17,556 nucleotides of DNA from Furfurilactobacillus entadae (GCF_045862745.1 NZ_BQXN01000035.1:1-17556), one strand, 5' to 3'; numbered from the stretch's first letter, positions 7,104 through 14,115 are shown. A program made the numbers and translations. Notes: generated by a model not told the origin, from the letters alone.

Positions 7104-7711
7104 TGATCAACCTTTATCTCGCTGAAGATCAAGCAATGTTGAATTCAGCGTTAACCACGATTTTAAACTTAGAAACAGATTTAGATGTGATTGGGAGCGC
7201 GGAAGATGGAAAAACCGCACTTGCAGAAATCAACCAGTTGCAACCAGACATTGCCATTTTAGACATTGAAATGCCGGGGTTAACTGGATTAGACGTAGCA
7301 GAGCAGCTTCAAACAGTGAACCAACGGGCGACCCGCGTCTTAATTTTAACGACCTTTGCGCAGCCGTCCTATTTTCAACGTGCTGTGGCCGCACAGGTCA
7401 TGGGGTACCTTCTAAAGGACAGTCCAAGTGAGCGCCTCGTTGGTGCCGTCCATGACATCATGGACGGTCAAACGGTCTATGATCCAGAATTAGTGCGGGG
7501 CATGTATGCAGCTGAGCAGAATCCATTAACGGAACAAGAACTTGCCGTTTTAAAGGCCGCGCGGACTGGTCAAACAACGGTGGCCATCGCTGAAACCGTG
7601 TTTTTATCAAAGGGAACGGTTCGCAATTATTTATCGGCTATCTTCAGCAAACTTGGTGTCCACAATCGTTTGGAAGCACTAACAATCGCTGAACAAAACA
7701 AATGGTTGTAA
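7103..7711 (+). CDS. DesR/YvfU-like response regulator (NarL/LuxR family)
   Basis: A 202-residue regulator with a receiver domain at residues 1-120 and a LuxR-type helix-turn-helix at about 141-200. Visible receiver residues are Asp 9 in the acidic pocket, the phospho-acceptor Asp 54 (ILDIEMPG), switch Thr 83/84 in LILTTF, and Lys 105 in YLLKDSPSE. The recognition segment reads SKGTVRNYLSAIFSKL. Similarity to B. subtilis DesR runs through the whole protein (AEDQ, DIEMPG, LTTFAQPSYFQRA, LLKDSPSE). Its ATG overlaps the kinase TAA by one base. It probably controls its own operon through TGACA-type sites upstream (4234-4284), an inference. Confidence 0.93.
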   Translation: MINLYLAEDQAMLNSALTTILNLETDLDVIGSAEDGKTALAEINQLQPDIAILDIEMPGLTGLDVAEQLQTVNQRATRVLILTTFAQPSYFQRAVAAQVMGYLLKDSPSERLVGAVHDIMDGQTVYDPELVRGMYAAEQNPLTEQELAVLKAARTGQTTVAIAETVFLSKGTVRNYLSAIFSKLGVHNRLEALTIAEQNKWL

Positions 7712-7732
7712 GCAACAATAACCTGCTATAAT
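7703..7732 (+). promoter_or_regulatory. Promoter for the downstream GNAT gene
   Basis: A perfect TATAAT (7727-7732) lies 18 bp after TGGTTG (7703-7708), within the end of the response regulator gene. This suggests the GNAT gene is transcribed independently of the operon. Confidence 0.55.
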
Positions 7733-7767
7733 CGCAATTGTAGTATTAATTAAAAGGGGCGTTTACA

Positions 7768-8268
7768 TTGGAATTTATCTACAACCATCCAACAATTACT
7801 GATTTACAGACCATTATGACCATTGAACGTTTGGGATTCAGCCAAGAAGAAGCAGCAACTGAATCAAGCATGCAGGATCGGCTAATAACGTTAAATGATA
7901 CGTTTTTAGTGGCTCGTGCGGCTGACGATCAACAACAGGTCGTTGGCTTTATTGTCGGTCCGACATTTACAAAACGGTACCTGACTGACGAACTTTACGA
8001 GCAAGCACAGCCAAATCAAGATGATGATGATTATCAAACAGTTCTTAGTCTCGCCGTTCATCCTGACTATCAGGGTCATGGCATTGCTGGTGAGCTGCTC
8101 ACACAATTCACTGCATTGGCGGCTAAAGCAAAGCGCAAGGCCGTTACATTAACGTGTTTAGAACGCTTGGTTCCGTTTTATGAAGCACATGGCTTTGTTA
8201 ACGAAGGTCGCTCTGAATCTGATCATGCTGGTGAACACTGGTATAACTTGGTTAAAACGTTAAGTTGA
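7768..8268 (+). CDS. GNAT N-acetyltransferase with TTG start
   Basis: A 166-residue GNAT enzyme. The core motif is LSLAVHPDYQGHGIAGELL at about residues 91-109, which holds the acetyl-CoA-binding loop QGHGIA, and the C-terminal strand LVPFYEAHGFVNEG follows. This pattern is close to the arylalkylamine N-acetyltransferase-like (polyamine/aromatic amine) group found in lactic acid bacteria. The start codon is TTG at 7768, set by AAAGGGG at 7752-7758 with a suitable spacing; no in-frame ATG lies between the binding site and the conserved N-terminus. It has its own promoter and terminator. Substrate not determinable from sequence. Confidence 0.85.
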   Translation: MEFIYNHPTITDLQTIMTIERLGFSQEEAATESSMQDRLITLNDTFLVARAADDQQQVVGFIVGPTFTKRYLTDELYEQAQPNQDDDDYQTVLSLAVHPDYQGHGIAGELLTQFTALAAKAKRKAVTLTCLERLVPFYEAHGFVNEGRSESDHAGEHWYNLVKTLS

Positions 8269-8281
8269 GTAATGCCTTAGC

Positions 8282-8314
8282 AAAGCACAGACAGTAAGTT
8301 GTCTGTGCTTTTTT
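8282..8314 (+). terminator. Intrinsic terminator after the GNAT gene
   Basis: Twelve-base arms AAAGCACAGACA and TGTCTGTGCTTT enclose a 6-nt loop and end in a run of T. Confidence 0.9.
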
Positions 8315-8347
8315 ATGAAGCATGGACGATTACTAGAAGAGAAGTCT

Positions 8348-8378
8348 CATAATATAACTTTCGATAATATATATTATG
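8348..8378. repeat. AT-rich inverted repeat
   Basis: CATAATATA (8348-8356) is exactly complementary to TATATTATG (8370-8378), with 13 bp between. No adjacent gene explains it. It could be an operator, a cruciform or a relic end. Confidence 0.5.
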
Positions 8379-9130
8379 TAAACTAGAGCACGAATAAAGT
8401 TCAAGCCCGGCAGCTAGCGACCCCCTAACACGGTTATTTATGTTAGTTCTTTACTCATGTTCAACGTGATCCTTTACGCACAACAGTGTACGCTGAACAA
8501 CAACACATGACGCTTTCTACGACACTGAGCTTAGAACAGACCAACAGTTATTTGTTCCGTTCGCTTGCTACTGCACCCAGATATGCTTTAGCGGCTATTT
8601 TATGAGTCCAGATCAGTGCTAAATAACTGCTAGCCATTGTAGTTACTATCAACCAAATTACTGATCAACCATGCGCTTTATGAACGCTGCGGTTGAATCA
8701 GCAGCAAATCACTGATTACTTAGTTTGCAAACGATTGCTACAAACAAGTTCAGCTGATCAAAGTGGCCACCGATAACGGTTACTGGTTTAATCAGCTAGT
8801 CAATGACAGTCCACACAGTAAATCAGCAATAATTGCCACGAATGACACACAACGTGCTAGCAAACGTTAATGCGACCTCGTTAGATCGCTCAACTCATCT
8901 AAGTCAGTCAAGTAATCCTGTAATGTGACTTCTGAAATGATCTTAGTGCTGCTATGACTATAATAAATGCGTCGTTTACATCTAAGCAGCTACTGTGTTT
9001 AAACTATAGCGCAAGTAACTTTAGCCTTGGAAATATCACTAATAGTAACGATCTCAATCAAAGTCAATGGACCATTAATTTGCTAAAATCCGATTAGATT
9101 AACGGTTTACTGAAGATTATCGTCGACTAC

Positions 9131-9158
9131 TTTCATTAAAACAAATATTTTAATGAAA
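9131..9158. repeat. Perfect 11-bp AT-rich inverted repeat
   Basis: TTTCATTAAAA (9131-9141) and TTTTAATGAAA (9148-9158) are perfect complements around a 6-nt loop. It lies just beyond the terminator of the broken hisS region. No T tract follows, so a terminator role is unlikely. Confidence 0.55.
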
Positions 9159-9171
9159 CACTATAATCAAC

Positions 9172-9211
9172 AAAAATCGGCAAGACCGTCCAGAAGCCAC
9201 CTTGCCGATTT
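9172..9211 (-). terminator. Intrinsic terminator downstream of the hisS/UPF0340 remnant
   Basis: On the minus strand AAATCGGCAAG pairs with CTTGCCGATTT around an 18-nt apical region, followed by a T run. It lies about 30 nt past the stop of the UPF0340-like remnant and probably was that gene's native terminator. Confidence 0.75.
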
Positions 9212-9238
9212 ATCGTTATTATTTATACGTTTTCGTGA

Positions 9239-9524
9239 CTACCCCACTAAGTTTGTCGTCGTAAATGAATACTGTGCCCGTTCACCACCGATTAATTTTG
9301 GTCGTGATGAGAGTCCAACTACTCGGGCCTCACCCACCTCACGATGCGCTAAACGAACCGGAATTTGAACAAACTTAACGTGCATGCCAATCTCTGTACC
9401 GCCAAGATCAAGTCCCCCTGCTGCCACTTGTGCCCCACCACCCGCATGCATTGCCGGTTTTACAGACACAATCTCGAGGCCATTTTGTTTCGCAACTGTT
9501 TGATCAATTAATACGGCGAATCGC
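9239..9524 (-). pseudogene. C-terminal remnant of a UPF0340 (TIGR01440, YwlG-like) protein
   Basis: Read on the minus strand in a frame different from hisS, about 95 residues resemble the C-terminal part of the UPF0340 family: a segment RFAVLIDQTVAKQNGLEIV, then PAMHAGGGAQ, then GGTEIGMHVKFVQIPVR and finally SRPKLIGGERAQYSF before TAG 9239-9241. The family protein is about 180 residues, so the first half is missing. Between the GGGAQVAA and GLDLGGTEIG parts (near 9415) about 15-20 residues present in B. subtilis YwlG, as I recall it, also seem to be missing. The remnant starts where hisS homology stops (about 9516-9525), so it is a fusion scar. Family function is not established. The assignment rests on recalled motifs, not on a search. 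Confidence 0.6.
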
Positions 9525-10661
9525 GCTCTTAATTTGTGAGGCCACTTTAATCCCTTGATAGTCTTTATCCGCTGCAATTCCTTTAGACCGGACGTTGTTT
9601 AATAGGGTGAAAGCGAGGTTATCGCCCTCGGAATCTGCTGAAGCAAAGAAAACGTCTAATGTTGCTTTCGGTGCAAAATCCGGATTTTCTTCCTTTAAGA
9701 GAAGTAATAGTCGTTCTACCCCCATACCAAAGCCAATGCCACCTTCGCTTGGACCACCAAGCTGTGAAATTAACCCGTCGTAACGCCCGCCACCACAAAC
9801 TGTAACAAAATCACCACCAAAGCAACTTGCATCTGACATGATTTCAAAAATCGTTTGCGTATAATAATCTAACCCCCGAACCATGTCGGCATCGATTTCG
9901 TACACAATGTTTAATTCGTCCAACAACCGTTTAACCTGTTCAAAGTAGTCTTTTGAATAGTCGCTTAGTGAATCTAAAATTGACGGTGCGTTTTCGACAA
10001 TTTTTCTGTCAGTTGCATCTTTACTGTCGAGGACGCGCAACGGATTCTTATACAGCCGTGTCTTGGAATCATCACTTAATTCATCTTAGTGCGGCTCCAA
10101 ATACCCAATTAAAGCTGCTCGGTAATTTTCTCGTGTCTCTTGATCTCCAAGGGAGTTAATAACCAGTTTTAAATTCTTAACCCCAAGTTCTTTGAAAAAC
10201 TGCAAGGCCATTGCGATTACTTCCACATCAATTTGGGGTGATTCACTGTTTAGTGCCTCACAGCCAATTTGATTAAATTGGCGCTGCCGCCCTGATTGAG
10301 GCCGTTCATATCGGAACATGGGGCCCATGTAGTAAACCTTATACGGCTTCGGATATTCGGGGCCAAATAACTTATTTTGAACATATGCCCGGACGGTTCC
10401 GGCAGTTCCTTCTGGGCGAAGGGCAATTTTGCGTCCCCCTTTATCTTCAAAATCATACATTTGCTTTTCAACAATGTCTGACGTATCGCCAACGTTTCTT
10501 GCAAAAACATTGTAGTCTTCAAACATCGGCGTCCGAATCCCGCGGTAACCATACTTAGAGAACAGTGTTCTAACAACGCCCTCCAGCTTCTCCCACGTTT
10601 CAATTTCTCCGGGCAAAATATCAGTAGTTCCTTTTGGTCTTTGATAACTTACTTCAGTCAT
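9516..10661 (-). pseudogene. hisS: Broken histidyl-tRNA synthetase gene (nonsense codon and lost 3' end)
   Basis: Class II histidyl-tRNA synthetase charges tRNA-His. The start ATG at 10659-10661 has AAGGAG at 10671-10676. Clear family features are RPKGTTDILPGE at the N-terminus, motif 2 (YYMGPMFRYERPQSGRQRQF), the HisA-type GLDYYTQTIFE, the CGGGRYDGLI block and motif 3 GIGFGMGVERLLLLL. Two lesions disable it. First, codon 192 is TAA (10086-10088) in the middle of the otherwise continuous frame (EPH-stop-DELSDDSK). Second, at about residue 379 (KVASQIKSA) homology ends and the sequence continues, out of frame, into another gene, so about 50 residues of the anticodon-binding domain are gone. 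aspS, usually next to hisS in this family, is not found. The coding sequence is otherwise well preserved, so inactivation looks recent. Confidence 0.9.
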
Positions 10662-10687
10662 TATCCACAGCTCCTTTTCTAAGTGAC

Positions 10688-10729
10688 AAAAAAGCGCCCT
10701 CCAAACTACATTAGTAGTTTGGAGGGCGC
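10688..10729 (-). terminator. T-box-controlled terminator of hisS
   Basis: On the minus strand GGCGCCCTCCAAACT pairs with AGTTTGGAGGGCGC around a short loop, followed by T residues. It ends about 27 nt before the hisS start. In the T-box mechanism its 5' arm competes with the antiterminator. Confidence 0.9.
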
Positions 10730-10966
10730 CAAAACGCTGTTCCACCTCAAATTTATAACAGCCTCACAACTGTTACCTCAGTGAGTCCTGGTTCGCGAGC
10801 GCCAGGATTCAGGATTATTAACGCAATCACGCGAAATTTGTTACTCGAATAATTAATTGTCTTCACAAATTTGGTTCGTAGATGTGATTCACCTTAAATG
10901 CCAACTTTCACCGCCGTTGGGTCTCTATGACTTACATTAAAGCTTTTTCTCTACTCATAACCTCTA
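10688..10966 (-). promoter_or_regulatory. T-box riboswitch leader of hisS, probable tRNA-His specifier
   Basis: The minus strand carries the hallmark T-box sequence AGGTGGAACAGCG (10735-10747), close to the consensus AGGGTGGNACCGCG, followed by a strong terminator. Upstream is a Stem I with an AGAGA element and a distal hairpin in which CCAAC pairs with GTTGG (10901-10920) around a GGTGAAA-type loop. On its 3' side the segment AATCACATC contains CAC (10884-10886), a plausible His specifier codon. Uncharged tRNA-His would stabilise the antiterminator and allow transcription. The element looks intact although the gene it serves is broken. The exact specifier position needs structure alignment. 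Confidence 0.85.
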
Positions 10967-10971
10967 CCTTT

Positions 10972-10999
10972 AGAATAGAACTATTTAGCCAAAAGTCAA
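10972..10999 (-). promoter_or_regulatory. Promoter of the hisS T-box leader
   Basis: On the minus strand TTGACT (10994-10999) is separated by 16 bp from TATTCT (10972-10977). The transcript would begin a few bases before the T-box Stem I. Confidence 0.65.
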
Positions 11000-11005
11000 C
11001 AATTT

Positions 11006-11019
11006 TGAAAGCGCTTTTT
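11006..11019. promoter_or_regulatory. cre-like (CcpA) site upstream of the hisS promoter
   Basis: TGAAAGCGCTTTTT matches the catabolite response element consensus TGWAARCGYTWWCW at 13 of 14 positions and has a perfect palindromic core AAAGCGCTTT. It lies 6 bp upstream of the hisS -35 box and just past the MerR gene stop. Role unproven; a chance match is possible. Confidence 0.4.
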
Positions 11020-11060
11020 AGTCAGTTTAAAAAACACCATATGCTTATTAGAAATTCACG

Positions 11061-11465
11061 CTACTGCTTCATTTCATGTTCACGATCCATAGCGTGCAGT
11101 TCCAACCGTGTTTCCTGCATGTGTTCATCAAAATGGTCAAGCTTATCATGCAGGTGATCGATCGCCGTTTGCAGATCGTCACGTTTTTGTTCCATCTCAA
11201 CTAGTTGCGCCGTTAGCAATGCCCGCTCTTCCTCAGAGGTCTCCGCAGCTGAATCAAACAGATTAATATATTTCCGCAGGTTTTCAATCGTCATCCCTGC
11301 TGCCCGCATCTGCGTGACAAACTTAATGCGCCGTAAAATACGCTCATCAATATCACGATTCCCGGCTGGTGTCCGATCAATCGGTGGAATGAGTGACTCG
11401 CTTTCATAATAACGAATGGCCGTTGCTGGTACACCTGTTTGTTCACTTGCCTCTTTGATATTCAC
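11061..11465 (-). CDS. MerR-family transcriptional regulator
   Basis: A 134-residue regulator with the MerR N-terminal helix-turn-helix and wing: MNIKEASEQTGVPATAIRYY, then ESESLIPPIDRTPAGNRDI. A long helix with coiled-coil character (about residues 75-125) serves dimerisation. It has no cysteine cluster, so metal sensing is unlikely; it resembles the small AdhR/YfmP-type branch. The start codon is GTG (11463-11465) with AGAGGGTGA upstream. It lies 33 nt downstream of the amino acid permease gene on the same strand, so both probably form one operon and it may regulate the permease. No clear terminator follows; the hisS promoter lies within about 60 bp of its stop. Confidence 0.88.
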   Translation of the reverse strand: MNIKEASEQTGVPATAIRYYESESLIPPIDRTPAGNRDIDERILRRIKFVTQMRAAGMTIENLRKYINLFDSAAETSEEERALLTAQLVEMEQKRDDLQTAIDHLHDKLDHFDEHMQETRLELHAMDREHEMKQ

Positions 11466-11498
11466 GTCGATTCACCCTCTCTTTATCAATAATTTTAT

Positions 11499-12788
11499 TT
11501 AATCGCGCTGATTCAAGTAACGGTTCAAAAAGTAAAACGGAACGGCAATCACAAGGCATCCAAGACCCATCATTAACTGGAAGCCACTTGCCTTTGATAA
11601 CAACCATAAACTCACAAGCACGGCCGTGACGGGCAAAACTGGCCCGAACGGTAATCGGAAAGCCGTTTCGTTTGCATGGAGCTTACGGTGACGGAACACA
11701 AGCACAGCCAAAATGGTCGGAATGTATTGAGCAAACCGTGAGACAACTGAAATGGCCGCCAACGTTTGGAACGTCCCAGAAATTGCTAACGGAAAAGCAA
11801 TTAGGAAGGAAATGATCATTGCAACAGCGGGCACGCCCTGCCGGTTACGCCGACCAACAATTTTAGGCATGACACCATTATCGGCCATTGAGGCACCGAT
11901 TCGAGGCAAGTAAAACGATTGAGCCGTGGCAATTCCCAAAATTGAGACGATGGTTCCAACGGCAACAATCGTCGTGCCCACCGGTCCCAACATCTTAGCG
12001 AGCCCGGCTTGAATTGGCGCCGTGTTCCCAGCAAGATGACCGCCTAGCACACCGATTGAAACGACCTGAATCGCAATGTACAGTAAGGCGACAACTCCCA
12101 GAACAACCATGATGGCAACCGGGATTGTTCGTTGCGGATTTCGAAATTCTTGTGCGGCAATCGTAATCGCCTCAAATCCAGTAAACGCATAGAAAATTAG
12201 AATTGCTGCCGAGCCAAACGCGTTGTTGAAATTCGTCGTTGTGACGACAAACGGCGTAAAGTGTGCGCCGTTAATAAAGAACACCCCGACAACAACGAAT
12301 AAAATGAGTGGAATCAGCTTTGCGACGGTCACAATGTCATTGACCATCTTGGTTAGCGTTACGCCAGAAATGTTGATCAACGTCAACGTTCCTAACAGAA
12401 CAAAGATCGTCACGTCTTTCCAAAGGGGCTGTTGTAGAACCGGGAAGATAGCGCCTAACGCCGTTGTAAACGCGGTTGACATGGTCGCCCATGCAATAAT
12501 GCTAATGGCCCAGACACTGAAACCAACTTCATACCCAACAAAATCGCCAAACGCGGCCTTAGCGTAAAGATACGGACCACCATTTTCATCGAAATATGTC
12601 GCATCTTCAGCGTAACAAAGGGCAATTGACACGATAAGCAACATGTCAAAAACAAACACTAAAATGCTGGCAGGTCCGAGCATCGCTTCTGCTTGACCCG
12701 GAAGGAGAAAAATCCCGGATCCAATAATTGAATTAATTCCCAATAAAATAACACTTAATAATCCAAACTTCGATTTCAATTTAACCAT
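11499..12788 (-). CDS. APC-superfamily amino acid permease
   Basis: A polytopic membrane protein of about 429 residues with roughly 12 hydrophobic segments. The first carries the APC-family pattern LLGINSIIGSGIFLLPG, and TM6 shows the FYAFTGFEAITIAAQEFRNP segment conserved in amino acid permeases (AA_permease_2). It should exchange or import amino acids by proton symport or antiport. The frame extends to an ATG at 12815, but a TATAAT box lies at 12821-12826, so that ATG would sit at the transcription start; the Met at 12786-12788, preceded by a weak GTGAG, is the more likely start, though neither has a strong binding site. Substrate is not predictable. It forms an operon with the MerR gene downstream. 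Confidence 0.88.
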   Translation of the reverse strand: MVKLKSKFGLLSVILLGINSIIGSGIFLLPGQAEAMLGPASILVFVFDMLLIVSIALCYAEDATYFDENGGPYLYAKAAFGDFVGYEVGFSVWAISIIAWATMSTAFTTALGAIFPVLQQPLWKDVTIFVLLGTLTLINISGVTLTKMVNDIVTVAKLIPLILFVVVGVFFINGAHFTPFVVTTTNFNNAFGSAAILIFYAFTGFEAITIAAQEFRNPQRTIPVAIMVVLGVVALLYIAIQVVSIGVLGGHLAGNTAPIQAGLAKMLGPVGTTIVAVGTIVSILGIATAQSFYLPRIGASMADNGVMPKIVGRRNRQGVPAVAMIISFLIAFPLAISGTFQTLAAISVVSRFAQYIPTILAVLVFRHRKLHANETAFRLPFGPVLPVTAVLVSLWLLSKASGFQLMMGLGCLVIAVPFYFLNRYLNQRD

Positions 12789-12820
12789 CTCACTGTCTAT
12801 CGGTATTTTTATCATCTATG

Positions 12821-12826
12821 ATTATA
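12821..12826 (-). promoter_or_regulatory. -10 box of the permease/merR operon
   Basis: TATAAT on the minus strand, preceded by only a poor -35 candidate (TCGTTT at 17 bp). The weak -35 fits a promoter that needs an activator, possibly the MerR protein, but no clear MerR dyad was recognised in the spacer. Confidence 0.45.
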
Positions 12827-12857
12827 AAACTTTCATGCTGGTGAAACGACAACAAAT

Positions 12858-12891
12858 AATAACCACCAAGTACTAATACTTGGTGGTTATT
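12858..12891 (-). terminator. Perfect 15-bp hairpin between the NTF2-like and permease genes
   Basis: Arms 12858-12872 and 12877-12891 are exact complements around a 4-nt loop. It lies 11 bp past the NTF2-like gene stop. The following T run on the minus strand is short and interrupted, so termination may be moderate; it could also act as an insulator for the permease promoter. Confidence 0.65.
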
Positions 12892-12901
12892 CGTTTTTAA
12901 C

Positions 12902-13267
12902 TCAATATGGCGTGACAACTGCGCTCATTATTTGACATTGGCCCGCTTTTTCAGCCACTTGCATCACCGTGTGCAATCGCCAATCTTGACGGGACCCACC
13001 ACCGATTTGTGCATTAACAATGTTATCTCCGTTAATTTGCCACCCATCAGCCACTGAAACTGCGCTAACGCGTTCCTCTTGTGAAGAATAATAGTGCATC
13101 TGCCCGTCCGCAATTTGGGCTAACCATTGATTACCCGATTGAACCAGTCCAGTCATATGTGTCAACGTAAATGTTGGTGCCAATATTTTTCTTAATGCAT
13201 TCGTATCGCAGTAGCTCATCGCCACATTAAACTGACGGTATGCGTCAATTGCACGACGTTTTTCCAT
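12902..13267 (-). CDS. NTF2-like (SnoaL-type) small protein
   Basis: A protein of 121 residues starting MEKRRAIDAYRQFNVAMSYCDTN. The layout fits the nuclear transport factor 2-like cone fold: an N-terminal helix with an early Asp-rich turn (A-M-S-Y-C-D), a LAPTFTLTHMTG strand, QWLAQIADGQMHYY, and a final WRLHTVMQV strand pair. Such proteins bind small hydrophobic ligands or act as simple isomerases or dehydratases. Upstream in-frame starts exist to 13306, but GGTGGTGA lies 5-8 nt before the ATG at 13265-13267, making it the best start. It lies 74 nt downstream of an NmrA-like oxidoreductase gene on the same strand, possibly co-transcribed. Confidence 0.75.
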   Translation of the reverse strand: MEKRRAIDAYRQFNVAMSYCDTNALRKILAPTFTLTHMTGLVQSGNQWLAQIADGQMHYYSSQEERVSAVSVADGWQINGDNIVNAQIGGGSRQDWRLHTVMQVAEKAGQCQIMSAVVTPY

Positions 13268-13341
13268 AATGATCACCACCATTTCAAAACTAAGTTTAAT
13301 TACCAACTCGATACTTCATTAATTATTTTGTTGTTTATAAC

Positions 13342-13941
13342 CTACTTCTGGTTAATGCCTAAACTGTCCCGAGCACCGTATTGATCGTCATGCGCCAATT
13401 TAACGACAAGGTCGGCAATGCTGACTACTGAAACATCATGGCCCCCAAACGGTTCCCCTTTATGCGTCACCTGGTAGTTTACATCATTAGAATGTTCAAA
13501 CCACCCGGGGCGAATTGTTGTGTAGTTCAGGTCAGAAGCAGCGATGACATCAGCGGCGTCACGATATGGCTGCAACACAGGATTACTTTCCAGATTCCCA
13601 CCGGCACCCACTGAGGCCGGGATTTCGTTATAAATTCCCATTGATGTGATGAACAGTAGTCGGCCAGCACGGTCCATTCCAGCGACTAAGGCCGTTGCCA
13701 TTTCTTTCAGATTGCCACTAAGCGCCGCAAAAACAACGTCCTGCCCCACTAATGCGCGTTGGAGTGCGGTCTCATCCAACACGCTGCCAGCAATGGCACG
13801 TTCACGTGTTTCGTCAAGGTGGCCTAAGCCACGTGGGTTTCGTACCATTAACGTTAACTGATCGTCAGTATGTTCCAAAAAATACCGCCGCGTCGTGCTT
13901 CCCACCGTTCCTGTTGCCCCAATAATTAAGATTTTTGTCAT
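13342..13941 (-). CDS. NmrA-like NAD(P)-binding oxidoreductase (atypical SDR)
   Basis: A 199-residue Rossmann-fold protein. It opens with MTKILIIGATGTVGS, holding the GxxGxxG dinucleotide motif at residues 8-14, then an Arg that would suit NADPH (VRNPRGL). QDVVFAALSGN and LLFITSMGIYNE follow the extended SDR pattern, and YTTIRPGWF is the NmrA/SDR_a5 late motif. No classical YxxxK pair is obvious, as in the redox-sensing NmrA group. The frame begins upstream at 13959, but GGAGG lies 8 nt before the ATG at 13939-13941. A perfect palindrome (13961-13972) sits just upstream. Probably an NAD(P)H-dependent reductase or redox sensor; the substrate is unknown. Confidence 0.85.
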   Translation of the reverse strand: MTKILIIGATGTVGSTTRRYFLEHTDDQLTLMVRNPRGLGHLDETRERAIAGSVLDETALQRALVGQDVVFAALSGNLKEMATALVAGMDRAGRLLFITSMGIYNEIPASVGAGGNLESNPVLQPYRDAADVIAASDLNYTTIRPGWFEHSNDVNYQVTHKGEPFGGHDVSVVSIADLVVKLAHDDQYGARDSLGINQK

Positions 13942-13960
13942 TATGAGCGCCTCCATCATT

Positions 13961-13972
13961 CGTTTATAAACG
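13961..13972. promoter_or_regulatory. 12-bp palindrome CGTTTATAAACG upstream of the NmrA-like gene
   Basis: The palindrome is perfect and its centre includes TATAAA, which on the minus strand would be a reasonable -10 box for the NmrA-like gene 20 nt downstream. It could be a repressor operator, for example for a stress or redox regulator. No regulator gene is adjacent. Confidence 0.4.
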
Positions 13973-14041
13973 TTAGTGTAAACCCTTCTAGTAACTTTAA
14001 GGCAAGCATTAAAATCAAAAAAATCAATTATCGAGCAATTT

Positions 14042-14115
14042 TTGTTAACGACATTATTGCTTCATTAAATCGTTATGAGGCCGCGACCACATCCTTCTTG
14101 CCAATGGCAAGGATG
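14042..14115 (+). promoter_or_regulatory. Candidate xerS promoter and leader hairpin
   Basis: TTGTTA (14042-14047), a 17-bp spacer and TTAAAT (14065-14070) form a possible promoter. AGCAAT (14034-14039) and ATTGCT (14056-14061) make an inverted repeat across its -35 box. In the leader, 14090-14115 folds as CATCC/GGATG and TTGCC/GGCAA with one bulge, without a T tract. No copy of the streptococcal difSL site, typically near xerS, was recognised. Confidence 0.35.

Larger units (their letters stand above)
8315..9171. other. Gene desert of about 850 bp, possible decayed sequence
   Basis: No frame on either strand stays open long enough with a start and ribosome binding site to support a gene. 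The longest plus-strand stretch I can read is about 48 codons (about 8460-8603), beginning without a start and ending at TGA. On the minus strand a run of about 30 codons around 8880-8960 also lacks a start. The base composition does not look like a stable structural RNA, and I find no tmRNA, RNase P, tRNA or rRNA signatures. Two AT-rich inverted repeats lie near its two ends (8348-8378 and 9131-9158). It borders a broken tRNA-synthetase locus and may be debris from the same rearrangement. Confidence 0.5.

Noticed and set aside
8315..9171. A structural RNA such as tmRNA, RNase P RNA or 6S RNA in the gene desert.
   Set aside because: None of the conserved signature sequences of these RNAs were found, and no promoter-terminator pair frames the region.
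9153..9368. A 71-codon plus-strand open frame.
   Set aside because: It overlaps the hisS-region terminator and the antisense of the UPF0340-like remnant, and lacks a ribosome binding site.
9504..10040. The middle hisS segment as an independent gene starting at TTG 10040.
   Set aside because: It is in the same frame as the upstream hisS segment, begins inside conserved HisRS sequence and has no ribosome binding site; it is the same gene past a nonsense codon.
12223..12567. A 114-codon plus-strand open frame.
   Set aside because: It lies entirely antisense to the conserved amino acid permease gene and has no recognisable protein features.
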